Below are positions 1-8,050 of a stretch of DNA of 64,000 nt, one piece after another. Origin of the DNA: Bradyrhizobium elkanii USDA 76 (GTDB lineage: Bacteria > Pseudomonadota > Alphaproteobacteria > Rhizobiales > Xanthobacteraceae). The notes under the pieces are model-generated. The model was not told the DNA's origin, ran no database searches, and saw nothing but the letters and a program-made list of their open reading frames with translations. How positions within the stretch are numbered: the first letter of the stretch is position 1; the number at the start of each line of letters is the position of its first letter. The translations under genes and the position numbers were made by a program. The stretch is from assembly GCF_023278185.1 (NCBI RefSeq), contig NZ_CP066356.1, positions 6,688,001 through 6,752,000 of the forward strand, read 5' to 3'.

Positions 1-501
1 AGGTCCGCGATGTGGATCGACGCCGACGGCTGGGCGCCGCCGCTGGAAGATCCCGCCGCCTCGCGCGTCGTCGGCAAGGTCGGCTACACGCTGGTGCCCG
101 CCGGTCCCAAGGGCAAGTTCTCCTCGACCTATGGCGACGGCGTCGGCATCGCCGCGGCGAGCAAGAACAAGGAAGCCGCCTATTTGCTCTGCCAATGGGT
201 GGTCTCGCGGGGCCAGGGCGCGCGCCTGCTGCAGGCCGGCGGCGGCGTGCCGTTCCGCAACTCCATCGTCGACGATGCCGAGGTCGCCAAAGGGGTGAAG
301 ACCAAGGAATGGCTGCAGTCGGTGGTTGATTCCGCCAAGATCTCGAAGCTCGGTCTGCCCGTCATCATCCCGGTCGCCGAATTCCGCGACATCGTCGGCG
401 CGGCGCTGACCGCGACGCTGTCGGGCGCCGATCCCGCCACCGAGCTGAAGAAGGCGCACGAGCAATTCCGCCCCATCCTGGAGCGTAGCGAAAAAGCGTG
501 A
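1..501 (+). CDS. ABC transporter solute-binding protein, C-terminal part
   Basis: The reading frame is already open at base 1, so the gene starts outside the window and only about 166 C-terminal residues are visible. The visible part contains YGDGVGIAAASKNKEAAYLL, the pattern by which family 1 sugar-binding proteins describe leftover helical segments near the hinge. It ends in an amphipathic helix (ELKKAHEQFRPIL) typical of these periplasmic receptors. Its stop overlaps the start of the first permease by a GTGA junction, so it belongs to the same operon. The substrate cannot be told from this fragment; a sugar or polyol is the usual cargo of this MalE/UgpB-like class. Confidence 0.85.
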   Translation, partial: RSAMWIDADGWAPPLEDPAASRVVGKVGYTLVPAGPKGKFSSTYGDGVGIAAASKNKEAAYLLCQWVVSRGQGARLLQAGGGVPFRNSIVDDAEVAKGVKTKEWLQSVVDSAKISKLGLPVIIPVAEFRDIVGAALTATLSGADPATELKKAHEQFRPILERSEKA

Positions 502-1517
502 GCCTGGTGACACAGACCGAGCCGGCGGCGGCCAGCAAAGCGTTTTCAAGCGAAGTGGGTACCGGTTCGCGTGCAGAAAACGCGTCCAAGCAAGAGTCCA
601 GAGCCGCAGGCTCTGGAGACGTTGCGCCGGCGCGTGAATGGCGTCCGCCGTCCTATTGGCCGTTCGTGATCCCGGCGCTCGTCGTGGTGCTGGCGGTGAT
701 CATCTTTCCGTGGGTGTTCACGATCTGGATGAGCCTACAGGAATGGAAGGTCGGCTCGCCGACCGTCTTCGTCGGGCTCGCCAACTATTTGCGGCTGCCG
801 ACCGATCCGCGCTTCGTCGAGGCGGTCGGGCACACGCTGTCCTACACCGCGCTGTCGGTCGTGCTGCCGCTGGTGTTCGGCACGCTGGCGGCGGTGGTGT
901 TCCACCAGAAATTTGCTGCGCGTGGCTTCCTGCGCGGCATCTTCATCATGCCGATGATGGCGACCCCGGTGGCGATCGCGCTGGTGTGGACCATGATGTT
1001 CCACCCGCAGCTTGGCGTGCTCAACTATGTGCTGTCGCTGGTGGGCCTGCCGCCGCAGCTCTGGGTGTTCAACCCCGCGACGGTGATCCCCTCGCTGGTG
1101 CTGGTCGAGACCTGGCAATGGACGCCGCTGGTGATGCTGATCGTGCTCGGCGGCCTCGCCGCGATCCCGACCGAACCCTATGAGAGCGCACAGATCGACG
1201 GCGCCAACTTCTGGCAGGTGTTCCGCTTCATCACGCTGCCCTTGATCATGCCGTTCCTGTTCATCGCCGGCATGATCCGCATGATCGACGCGGTGAAAAG
1301 CTTCGACATCATCTTCGCGATCACGCAGGGCGGACCGGGCTCGGCGTCGGAGACCATCAACGTCTATCTCTACAGCGTTGCCTTCGTCTATTACGACCTC
1401 GGCTACGGCTCGGCGATCGCGGTGGTGTTCTTCCTCCTGATCGTGGCGCTGGCGGCGCTGCTGCTCTACCTGCGCAAGCGCCTGCTGTGGACATCTGAGC
1501 TCGGGGGCGAGGCATGA
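498..1517 (+). CDS. ABC sugar-type permease, MalF/UgpA-like
   Basis: An inner-membrane permease of 339 residues with about six membrane helices and the binding-protein-dependent EAA loop near residues 229-248 (ESAQIDGANFWQVF, then LPLIMP), which docks the ATPase. It starts at GTG 498, overlapping the receptor stop, and its last bases overlap the next permease (ATGA at 1514). The cytoplasmic tail before the first helix (helix begins near residue 53) is unusually long. Residues 14-40 are encoded by a dispersed intergenic palindrome that has been taken into the frame. No ATPase gene follows, so the ATPase is either upstream of the window or shared with another system. Confidence 0.93.
   Translation: MSLVTQTEPAAASKAFSSEVGTGSRAENASKQESRAAGSGDVAPAREWRPPSYWPFVIPALVVVLAVIIFPWVFTIWMSLQEWKVGSPTVFVGLANYLRLPTDPRFVEAVGHTLSYTALSVVLPLVFGTLAAVVFHQKFAARGFLRGIFIMPMMATPVAIALVWTMMFHPQLGVLNYVLSLVGLPPQLWVFNPATVIPSLVLVETWQWTPLVMLIVLGGLAAIPTEPYESAQIDGANFWQVFRFITLPLIMPFLFIAGMIRMIDAVKSFDIIFAITQGGPGSASETINVYLYSVAFVYYDLGYGSAIAVVFFLLIVALAALLLYLRKRLLWTSELGGEA
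538..617 (+). repeat. Dispersed palindrome (family A) inside the permease gene
   Basis: Bases 540-589 form an inverted repeat with perfect GCGTTTTC/GAAAACGC arms around a core containing GCGAAGTGGGTACCGGTTCG. The same sequence, reverse complemented and with few changes, occurs in intergenic DNA at 23606-23668 and 30071-30126. A second small hairpin (CCAGAGCC/GGCTCTGG, 598-616) follows, as a related hairpin does in the 23.6 kb copy. Here the element is read in frame as residues 14-40 of the permease. The match is visible by eye; the copy number in the genome is not known from this window. Confidence 0.85.
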
Positions 1518-2338
1518 ATCCGCGTCAGATTCTCGGGCGGATCGGGCTGTGGCTGTCGGTGTTCGTCATCGTCTCGCCGGCGATCCTGTTCTTCCTCTGG
1601 ATGGCCTCGCTGTCGCTCAAATTCGAGATCGACAACGCCTCCTACCCGCCGGTGTTCTTTCCGGAGCATATCGCCTGGAAGAACTATGCCGACGTGTTCG
1701 CCTCCAACCGCTTCCTGACCTATTTCAGCAACAGCCTTGTGGTCACCGGCTGCGCCACGGGCCTTGCGATGCTGGTCGGCGTGCCCGCCGGCTACGGCAT
1801 CGCGCGGATGGCCGCGCATAAATCGGCGATCGTGATCCTGATCGCGCGCATCACGCCCGGCCTGTCGTATCTGATCCCGCTGTTCCTGCTGTTCCAGTGG
1901 CTCGGCCTGCTCGGCACGCTGGTGCCGCAGATCATCATCCACCTCGTCGTCACGGTGCCGATCGTGATCTGGATCATGATCGGCTATTTCGAGACCACGC
2001 CGCCGGAGCTGGAGGAAGCCGCGCTGATCGACGGCGCCACGCGCTGGCAGGTGTTCCGCCATGTCGCGCTGCCGATCGCCAAGCCCGGGCTCGCGGTCGC
2101 CTTCATCCTCGCGGTGATCTTCTCCTGGAACAATTTCGTGTTCGGCATCGTGCTGGCCGGGCGCGAGACGCGCACGCTGCCGGTCGCGGTCTACAACATG
2201 ATCTCGTTCGACCAGCTGAGCTGGGGCCCGCTTGCCGCCGCCGCATTGATCGTGACGGCGCCGGTGCTGCTGCTCACCGTGATGGCGCAGCGGCAGATCG
2301 TGGCGGGGCTGACGGCGGGTGCGGTGAAGGGTGGCTAG
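1514..2338 (+). CDS. ABC sugar-type permease, MalG/UgpE-like
   Basis: A second inner-membrane permease of 274 residues, partner of the preceding one. It has six predicted helices, beginning with a long hydrophobic segment near residues 10-33. The EAA loop lies near residues 163-190 (ELEEAALIDGATRWQVF, then LPIAKP), a close match to the family pattern. It overlaps the upstream gene by four bases, so translation is probably coupled. It is the last gene of the operon; downstream there is a 600-base stretch with repeats. Confidence 0.93.
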   Translation: MNPRQILGRIGLWLSVFVIVSPAILFFLWMASLSLKFEIDNASYPPVFFPEHIAWKNYADVFASNRFLTYFSNSLVVTGCATGLAMLVGVPAGYGIARMAAHKSAIVILIARITPGLSYLIPLFLLFQWLGLLGTLVPQIIIHLVVTVPIVIWIMIGYFETTPPELEEAALIDGATRWQVFRHVALPIAKPGLAVAFILAVIFSWNNFVFGIVLAGRETRTLPVAVYNMISFDQLSWGPLAAAALIVTAPVLLLTVMAQRQIVAGLTAGAVKGG

Positions 2339-2480
2339 GGCCGTTGCAGGGGCGCTACCCAAAATATCGAAAACAACCCCATGCAAAGGAGCCGGCGGCG
2401 GCCCGCGTTCGACCAAACAGCTTGACATGTCGGGCAACTCAGAGATAGTCTTCTAATATTCCGAAATTGCGCAAGCATCC

Positions 2481-2598
2481 CTGTCACCCCAAGGCTATCG
2501 CATTTGGGAAAAATCTGGCGAGAAGCGTCCCTGCGGCCATCCTTCGAGACGCCCGCCTCTGGCAGGCTCCTCAGCCTGTCACCCCAAGGCTGTCGCAT
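2481..2598. repeat. 23-base direct repeat, two copies
   Basis: Bases 2481-2503 and 2576-2598 are identical except at one position; both read CTGTCACCCCAAGGCT, then A or G, then TCGCAT. They are 95 bases apart, start to start. Between them lie sequences resembling dispersed Bradyrhizobium intergenic repeats. Whether this is a target-site duplication or a duplicated regulatory site is unknown. Confidence 0.7.
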
Positions 2599-2710
2599 AT
2601 GGCATTCGTAGGCGTCTGAAACTGACGCTTCCACGTCGCAGGGGGATGAGCGAACGCGCCTTCTTCGCGACTGCAGCTCAGGCATGTGCTCATTAAACTG
2701 CCGGCCGACT

Positions 2711-2752
2711 GATGTCCGGTCACCCACCGACAGCGGCTAAAGAGCGGACATC
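2711..2752. repeat. GATGTCCG...CGGACATC palindrome (family D)
   Basis: Perfect 8-base arms (2711-2718 and 2745-2752) around a 26-base loop. Related palindromes lie at 20373, 22451, 25191 and 26707, with a half copy near 56956. Confidence 0.65.
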
Positions 2753-2955
2753 CCCCGAGGTCGCAGATGGGCCATGAGCAGAAGTCCGAGCTATCGGCCT
2801 GGGACGTACTTTGGGGCTCATCGCGGTGGGCCGCCGGTGCAAAAGGCTGAAACAAGTAGTAGCGTGGGCATCCCACCCGCAAATCCGGCTCGGTCGCGGC
2901 TCCAGGGTTTTTAATATCGCCTGCCGGTAACCGAGCGCCTGTGATGGAGGATGCA

Positions 2956-4464
2956 ATGCGCCAGTCCTCAACGCTAGACCGCCGCTCGTTCATCAAGGCC
3001 GCAAGTCGCTTCGTCGGCGGGACGGCCGCCGCCGGAAGTTTGCCGTCGCTTGGCCCATCGACGACGACGGCCCGAGCGCGCTCGCAGCCCAATGCGCCAA
3101 CGCCCGAGCCGCTGATCCAGCCGCCTGAAACGCGCAGCGCTAACGGCATGCTTGATTTGACGATGACGGCGGCTCCCGGACCGGTGCAGCTCGCCGATCG
3201 CGCGTTTACCGGCCTGCTCTACAATGGCGCTTATGTGCCGCCGACATTGCGAGCGCGGCTGGGCGATACGTTACGCATCACTCTCCGCAACAATCTGACC
3301 TCCGGGCTCGATCGTCCCGGCTATGTCGGCCCTGTCTGTACCGGGGCCGGCACCCCGTCGAACTTACATTTTCACGGAATGAGCGTGTCGCCACAAGGCA
3401 ACAGCGACAACGTATTCGTCCACGTTCAGCCCGATGACACCTTCCAATACCAGGTGCGTATCCCGGCGTCCGGCAGGCAAGGTCCGGGCATGTTCTGGTA
3501 TCACCCCCATGCGCACGGCTTCGTCAATGATCAAATCCTTGGCGGTCTGTCGGGCGCTCTGATCGTCGACGGGATCGAGCAGCTTTTCCCGCTGTTGCGC
3601 GGATTGCCGGAACGGCTTTTCCTGATCAAGCACGTCAAGCTTGACGACGAAAGCGAACTGGTTTCGATCAATGGTCAGATCAATCCGGCCGTCGCCATGC
3701 GCTCCGGTGAAATTCAATTCTGGCGTATCGCGCACATAGGAGCCTCGGAGTTCTTCAAATTCCGCGTCGAGGGCATGCCGCTCTACGTCGTGGCGACCGA
3801 CGGCCACGCGTTATCGCAGCCGCACAAGACGACTGAATTTTTCATTGGTCCCGGCGAGCGGATCGACGCCATTGCGGTCGGACCGCCGGCAGGCGAATAT
3901 CCGATGCGAACCATTGCTTTCCAAAACGAGGCCTGGCGGCCGCCCGAACCGGTACTGCAATTGGCAGTCATAAGCTCAAGTGGTTCGTCATCGAGTGCGA
4001 AGCTCGAAGATGAAATCCTGCGTCAGCGAGTCACCGGGCCGCAATGGATCGAGGAGGTTCGCGCCGCGCCGATCGCACGACGCCGGACGCTGGTTTATTC
4101 GCGAACCGCAGACCGCAAGCTGTTCATGATCGACGACCGCGTCGTCGACGAGGCGCGCACCGACCAAACCGTCAAGCTCGGCGAGACAGAAGAGTGGACG
4201 GTAGTCAACACGGATCAACAGTATCACAGCTTCCACATTCACCAGACAGCCTTCCTGGTGACGGAGGTTGGCGGCGTTTCCTGGAGCGATGATAGTTTGC
4301 GCGACACCTTTTCGGTCCCGCCTGCAACGGATCAGCGGCCCGGCGTGCTCAAGGTCGTCATACCGTTCACCGACCCCGTGATCGTCGGTCGGTTCGTCTA
4401 CCACTGTCATGCTGTCGATCACGAAGACAAAGGCATGATGGGAGTCATCGAAGTCGTCGCCTGA
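2956..4464 (+). CDS. Multicopper oxidase, Tat-exported
   Basis: A periplasmic laccase-type oxidase of 502 residues. The start at ATG 2956 is chosen because GGAGG lies five bases before it. The N-terminus carries a twin-arginine signal (DRRSFIKAA, residues 8-16) followed by an Ala/Gly-rich stretch. All four copper motifs are present: HFHG at 138-141, WYHPHAHG at 181-188, HSFHIHQ at 424-430 and HCHAVDHEDKGM at 483-494. The type 1 copper ligands would be C484, H489 and the axial M494. The family couples oxidation of phenols, metal ions or other donors to reduction of O2 to water. The substrate cannot be inferred. The gene stands alone, followed by a decayed gene. Confidence 0.95.
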   Translation: MRQSSTLDRRSFIKAASRFVGGTAAAGSLPSLGPSTTTARARSQPNAPTPEPLIQPPETRSANGMLDLTMTAAPGPVQLADRAFTGLLYNGAYVPPTLRARLGDTLRITLRNNLTSGLDRPGYVGPVCTGAGTPSNLHFHGMSVSPQGNSDNVFVHVQPDDTFQYQVRIPASGRQGPGMFWYHPHAHGFVNDQILGGLSGALIVDGIEQLFPLLRGLPERLFLIKHVKLDDESELVSINGQINPAVAMRSGEIQFWRIAHIGASEFFKFRVEGMPLYVVATDGHALSQPHKTTEFFIGPGERIDAIAVGPPAGEYPMRTIAFQNEAWRPPEPVLQLAVISSSGSSSSAKLEDEILRQRVTGPQWIEEVRAAPIARRRTLVYSRTADRKLFMIDDRVVDEARTDQTVKLGETEEWTVVNTDQQYHSFHIHQTAFLVTEVGGVSWSDDSLRDTFSVPPATDQRPGVLKVVIPFTDPVIVGRFVYHCHAVDHEDKGMMGVIEVVA

Positions 4465-4465
4465 A

Positions 4466-4843
4466 CATGGCTGTACTCTGCGCCGGCGGATTATTTCGGG
4501 CCTTTCCGCGGCTACTCCGCCTGCGGTCCCTGATCTCTTCGGTCTGCGGAACCACTTGCACTTCACCGCCGGCAACGAGGCAATTGATCAAAAGCTGCAT
4601 GATATCGGCAGCTCCGGTCCCGTCGTGCTCGAGCCGGATTATTCGAAGCTCAAGGTTGTCGGCCTGACGCGCGACGTCGCCGAGTCCTACGTGCCGATGA
4701 ACATCACGGTCTCTTATGCGGGACAGGATGGAACGGCCAAGCCGTTTCTAATGATCATCAATTGGCTTCGCGTCGGAAAGGACTGGAAGATCGCGTCCGA
4801 AATCATTCTGCCGGTGCCGCCCGTACCCGCCGCGAAGGGCTAG
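4466..4843 (+). pseudogene. Broken NTF2/SnoaL-like protein
   Basis: The last 95 residues, from about 4556, read as the second half of an NTF2/SnoaL-like domain (for example SYAGQDGTAKPFLMIINWL and DWKIASEIIL). No good start codon or ribosome site precedes them. A protein-like stretch, WLYSAPADYFGPFRGYSACG, sits just upstream in the +1-shifted frame (4468 on) and runs into a stop at about 4531. Deleting one base near there would join it to DLFGLRNHLHF in the second frame. I read this as a frameshifted and truncated remnant. A short intact protein starting at TTG 4556 is the alternative. Confidence 0.4.
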
Positions 4844-4902
4844 GCGCTTCGATCCGGCTATGGCTGCGCGTTGATGAGTCCGCGTCCCAATCTCATCTCA
4901 CT

Positions 4903-5580
4903 CTACGCAGCGAGCGCCTCCAGCACCGCGGCTGAATCGGTGACCCAGCCGAAAATACCGCCCTGGGCCTTGATCATCTTCAGGCCCATCTCGTGGAATT
5001 CCGGGAAGTAGGACGCGCAGCCGTCGGAGATCACGACGCAGCGGTAGCCGCGGTCGTTGGCCTCGCGCACCGTGGTGTTGACGCAGACTTCGGTAGTGAC
5101 GCCGCAGACCAGGAGATTCTCGATGCCGTATTTCTGCAGGACGTCGCCGAATTCGGTGGCGTAGAACGCGCCCTTGCCGGGCTTGTCGATCACGATCTCG
5201 CTGCCCTGCGGATAGAGCTCGGGAATGATGTCGTGCCCCGCCTCGCCGCGGATCAGGATCCGTCCCATCGGTCCGGGATCGCCGATCCGCAAGCGAGGCG
5301 CGCCGCGCTCGAGCTTCGCGGGCGGCGCGTCGGAGAGGTCGGGCAGATGGCCCTCCCGGGTATGGACCACGAGCAAGCCGGCGTCGCGCGCGGCCGCGAG
5401 CACCGCTGCGATCGGCTTCACCGCGCGGGCAAGCCGGCTGACGTCATTGCCGAGCGTCTCGCCGAAGCCCCCTCGCTCCATGAAGTCGCGCTGCATGTCG
5501 ATGATGACGAGCGCGGTCTTGCTCCAGTCGAGCGTGATCGGCGCCGGCTCCGCCGCGATCGTCCCGCTTGAATTCGCCAT
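4903..5580 (-). CDS. Isochorismatase-family cysteine hydrolase (biuret-hydrolase-like)
   Basis: A cytosolic amidohydrolase of 225 residues. The family triad is visible as D28 (VIIDMQRDF), K136 (IDKPGKGAF) and C166 ([12 protein letters not shown]). The long insert [19 protein letters not shown] and the [12 protein letters not shown] segment resemble the biuret/ureido-compound branch of the superfamily more than true isochorismatases. It is transcribed away from the formamidase and shares its 236-base upstream region. A paralogue with the same layout lies at 15573-16256 inside the purine transporter operon. A role in releasing ammonia from small ureido or amide compounds is inferred from family and context; the exact substrate is unknown. 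Confidence 0.85.
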   Translation of the reverse strand: MANSSGTIAAEPAPITLDWSKTALVIIDMQRDFMERGGFGETLGNDVSRLARAVKPIAAVLAAARDAGLLVVHTREGHLPDLSDAPPAKLERGAPRLRIGDPGPMGRILIRGEAGHDIIPELYPQGSEIVIDKPGKGAFYATEFGDVLQKYGIENLLVCGVTTEVCVNTTVREANDRGYRCVVISDGCASYFPEFHEMGLKMIKAQGGIFGWVTDSAAVLEALAA

Positions 5581-5633
5581 GACGCATGCCCCGAATGCGA
5601 GAAAACCCGCGTTTGATTAAGCAAACCGCGTGC

Positions 5634-5657
5634 CATTGCGCAATGATGCGGCGCATC
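5634..5657. promoter_or_regulatory. Overlapping palindromes upstream of the sigma-54-type site
   Basis: CATTGCGCAATG (5634-5645) is a perfect palindrome. It runs into GATGC-GGC-GCATC (5645-5657). They lie 60-80 bases upstream of the -24/-12 element, where enhancer-binding activators normally bind, and also near the start of the divergent hydrolase. They do not match the 17-base NtrC consensus spacing exactly, so the binding protein is unknown. Confidence 0.4.
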
Positions 5658-5715
5658 GCGGCGATCCCGATCAGCATGTGACCGTACGCTGCATTTGCGC
5701 GTTCTGCGATCTTGC

Positions 5716-5730
5716 TGGCATGATCGTTGC
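5716..5730 (+). promoter_or_regulatory. Sigma-54-type -24/-12 promoter for the formamidase
   Basis: TGGCATGATCGTTGC has GG and GC exactly ten bases apart and matches the RpoN consensus TGGCAC-N5-TTGC at nine of ten fixed bases. Transcription would start near 5742, giving a leader of about 75 bases before the formamidase ATG at 5817. A near-identical site (TGGCATGAAGCTTGC) precedes the purine ABC operon at 12322. Confidence 0.7.
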
Positions 5731-5816
5731 TAGCTGAGAGCCAGACGGGAGCCCGACCGAACGAAGATCATCGTTCACGACATGACAGCCCATTTCAAAC
5801 AGGCGGGAGGACAGGC

Positions 5817-6830
5817 ATGAATGGACTTGGCGGTCTCAACAAATCACCCAACGGCGTGGTGATCGGACTGGTGCAGCTGCAGTTGCCTGTGGTTGCGACA
5901 AGGTCCGACCTGGCACGGCAGACGGAGCGCATCGTATGGATGGTCGGCAAGGCGCGGCGCAACCTCGGAACCATGGACCTCGTCGTGTTCCCCGAATATT
6001 CGCTGCACGGCCTCTCGATGGATACCAATCCGGAGATCATGTGCCGGCTCGACGGGCCTGAAATCGCGGCTTTCAAGCGGGCCTGCATCGAGAACAAGAT
6101 CTGGGGCTGCTTCTCCATCATGGAGTTCAACCCGCATGGCAACCCCTATAATTCAGGGCTGATCATCGACGATCGCGGCGATATCAAGCTCTACTACCGC
6201 AAATTCCATCCCTGGATTCCGGTCGAGCCGTGGGAGCCCGGCGACATCGGCATTCCCGTGATCGACGGACCGAAAGGCGCCAAGATCGCGCTGATCATCT
6301 GCCATGACGGCATGTTCCCGGAAATGGCGCGGGAATGCGCCTACAAGGGCGCGGAGATCATGATCCGCACCGCAGGCTACACCGCGCCGATCCGCGACAG
6401 CTGGCGCTTCACCAACCAGGCCAACGCGTTCCAGAACCTGATGGTGACGGCCAATGTCTGCATGTGCGGCTCGGACGGGTCGTTCGACTCGATGGGCGAA
6501 GGCATGATCGTCAATTTCGACGGCAGCATCATCGCGCACGGCACCACGGGACGGGCCGACGAGATCATCACCGCCGAGGTGCGGCCCGACCTCGTGCGCG
6601 AGGCGCGGATCAACTGGGGCGTCGAGAACAACATCTATCAGCTCTGGCACCGCGGCTATGTCGCGGTGAAGGGCGGCGCGATGGATTGCCCCTACACGTT
6701 CATGCAGGACATGGTGTCCGGCCGCTTCCGCCTGCCGTGGGAAGATCAGGTCAAGATCACCGACGGCACGTCCTGCGGCTTTGCCGCACCGACACGGATG
6801 TTCGGCAAGACCGCGAAGGCCGCCGAGTAG
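5817..6830 (+). CDS. amiF: Formamidase
   Basis: A nitrilase-superfamily amidase of 337 residues hydrolysing formamide to formate and ammonia. The catalytic triad is E60 (VVFPEYS), K129 (YYRKFHPW) and C162 (ICHDGMFPE). E60 has the same number as in Helicobacter AmiF, and K and C are shifted by four residues. The family-specific C-terminal stretch (NWGVENNIYQLWHRGYVAVK, then PWEDQVKI) is also present. ATG 5817 is preceded by GGGAGG at a good distance. The upstream -24/-12 element suggests expression under nitrogen limitation. A palindrome that may act as terminator follows the stop. Confidence 0.95.
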   Translation: MNGLGGLNKSPNGVVIGLVQLQLPVVATRSDLARQTERIVWMVGKARRNLGTMDLVVFPEYSLHGLSMDTNPEIMCRLDGPEIAAFKRACIENKIWGCFSIMEFNPHGNPYNSGLIIDDRGDIKLYYRKFHPWIPVEPWEPGDIGIPVIDGPKGAKIALIICHDGMFPEMARECAYKGAEIMIRTAGYTAPIRDSWRFTNQANAFQNLMVTANVCMCGSDGSFDSMGEGMIVNFDGSIIAHGTTGRADEIITAEVRPDLVREARINWGVENNIYQLWHRGYVAVKGGAMDCPYTFMQDMVSGRFRLPWEDQVKITDGTSCGFAAPTRMFGKTAKAAE

Positions 6831-6845
6831 CCGGCCCTTTGATGT

Positions 6846-6894
6846 GAGCATGATCTCTTCGGAAAACCGCTCCACACTTTTCCGGATCATGCTC
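6846..6894. repeat. Dispersed palindrome (family B) between convergent genes
   Basis: Outer arms GAGCATGATC (6846-6855) and GATCATGCTC (6885-6894) are perfect; inner CGGAAAA and TTTTCCG also pair. This GAGCATGATC...TTTTCCGGATCATGCTC type is a familiar intergenic repeat of bradyrhizobia. It lies between the convergent formamidase and yeiH genes and could terminate both. The TAG stop of yeiH (6894-6896, minus strand) overlaps its right end. Confidence 0.8.
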
Positions 6895-7964
6895 TACTTG
6901 AAGAAGTGCACGAGGCCGATGCTCAAGCCCAGCAGCAGCAGCAGCGACAGCGTGACGGCCGCAGTCACCCGGCCGCCGACGGTCGAGAGCACGCGGACAT
7001 CGACGCCGAGCCCGAGCGCGGCCATCGAGACGACGGTGAGGATCGCCGCCGTCTTGGTCACCGGCGCGATCGCGATGTCGGGCACGAGCTGGAACGAGCG
7101 CAGCGCGGCCAGCACCAGGAAGCCGATGATGAACCAGGGCACCAGCTTGAACGGGCTGATCGAGGCGGCCTTTGAAGTGCCCTCCCTGGCGGCGCCGGCC
7201 TTGCGCCGCCGCGCCACCAGCAGCGAGAGGCCGATCACGATCGGGCCCAGCATCAACACCCGCACCAGCTTGACCAGCGTGCCGATCTGGGTCGAGACGA
7301 TGCCGGCCGGCACGGTCGCCGCCAGCACCTGCGGCACGGCGTAGACCGTGAGGCCGGCGAGGATGCCGTATTGCGTCGCCGTCAGCTTGAGCAGCGGAAT
7401 CAGCAGCGGCAGGCCGAGCACCATCAGCACGCCGAGAATGGCGGTGAACGAGATCGACGAGGCGATGTCGTCGCCGTCGGCCTCGATCACCGGCGCCACC
7501 GCCGCGATCGCCGAGTTGCCGCAGATCGAGTTGCCGCAGGCGATCAGGATCGCGAGTTTGGTCTTGAGCCCGAGCATCCGGCTGAGGCCATAGCTCACCG
7601 CCAGCATGATCACGACGGTCACGGCGATGGCACCGATCAGCAGCCCGCCCGAGGCCACGATCGCGGCAAAGCTGATGGAGGCGCCGAGCAGCGTCACCGC
7701 GACCTCGAGCAGCTGCTTGGCGCTGAAGGCAATGCCCGAGCGCCAGCGCGCCGACGGCTCCCAGGCGGTGCGCACCGCCATGCCGAGCAGGATCGCGACG
7801 ACGAGAGCCTCGATATAGGGGTGGTCGAAAACGCGCTCCTCGGCGGCCTGGATGCCGAGCGAGATGACGGTGACGACCCCGCAGAGCAGAATCCCCGGAA
7901 TGAGCTGGAATATGCGCCTCAGCGCCCCCTGCTTCTGCCCCTGGTCTTGTTCTTGTTCCGGCAC
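6894..7964 (-). CDS. yeiH: YeiH-family putative sulfate/sulfite exporter
   Basis: An inner-membrane protein of 356 residues with about ten hydrophobic helices. The family hallmark LIACGNSICGNSAIAAVAPV lies in the middle of the protein. The start is GTG at 7964. The N-terminal 15 residues are Gln/Glu-rich. YeiH proteins are annotated as putative sulfate exporters; in enterobacteria the adjacent LysR regulator YeiE responds to sulfite. Here too a LysR gene is divergent, 86 bases away, so the same regulatory pairing is likely. Confidence 0.85.
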   Translation of the reverse strand: MPEQEQDQGQKQGALRRIFQLIPGILLCGVVTVISLGIQAAEERVFDHPYIEALVVAILLGMAVRTAWEPSARWRSGIAFSAKQLLEVAVTLLGASISFAAIVASGGLLIGAIAVTVVIMLAVSYGLSRMLGLKTKLAILIACGNSICGNSAIAAVAPVIEADGDDIASSISFTAILGVLMVLGLPLLIPLLKLTATQYGILAGLTVYAVPQVLAATVPAGIVSTQIGTLVKLVRVLMLGPIVIGLSLLVARRRKAGAAREGTSKAASISPFKLVPWFIIGFLVLAALRSFQLVPDIAIAPVTKTAAILTVVSMAALGLGVDVRVLSTVGGRVTAAVTLSLLLLLGLSIGLVHFFK

Positions 7965-8005
7965 AAAATCCTCTTTTCGTAGAAGATTTTATGCGCCAAG
8001 GCGCA
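7965..8005. promoter_or_regulatory. Inverted repeats between yeiH and its LysR regulator
   Basis: Two dyads fill the divergent promoter region. AAAATCCTCT (7965-7974) and AGAAGATTTT (7981-7990) pair with one mismatch. TGCGCC-AA-GGCGCA (7992-8005) is perfect. LysR-type regulators usually bind such dyads next to their own gene, so these are candidate operators. Confidence 0.5.
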
Positions 8006-8050
8006 CCTCTTGGCTAATATATTTTCGGACTGCCCCGATAGAGAGAAGTT

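Larger units (their letters stand above)
2339..2955. other. Gene-free stretch between ABC operon and multicopper oxidase
   Basis: No convincing coding sequence is present. The stretch holds a 23-base near-identical direct repeat, fragments of the CTTCGAGACG...GGCAGGCTCCTCAG type that are common as intergenic repeats in Bradyrhizobium, and a GATGTCCG/CGGACATC palindrome. No clear promoter for the downstream gene was recognised. Confidence 0.6.

Noticed and set aside
2339..2955. Insertion sequence remnant around the 23-base direct repeats
   Set aside because: No transposase fragment or terminal inverted repeats are visible; only short repeats remain.
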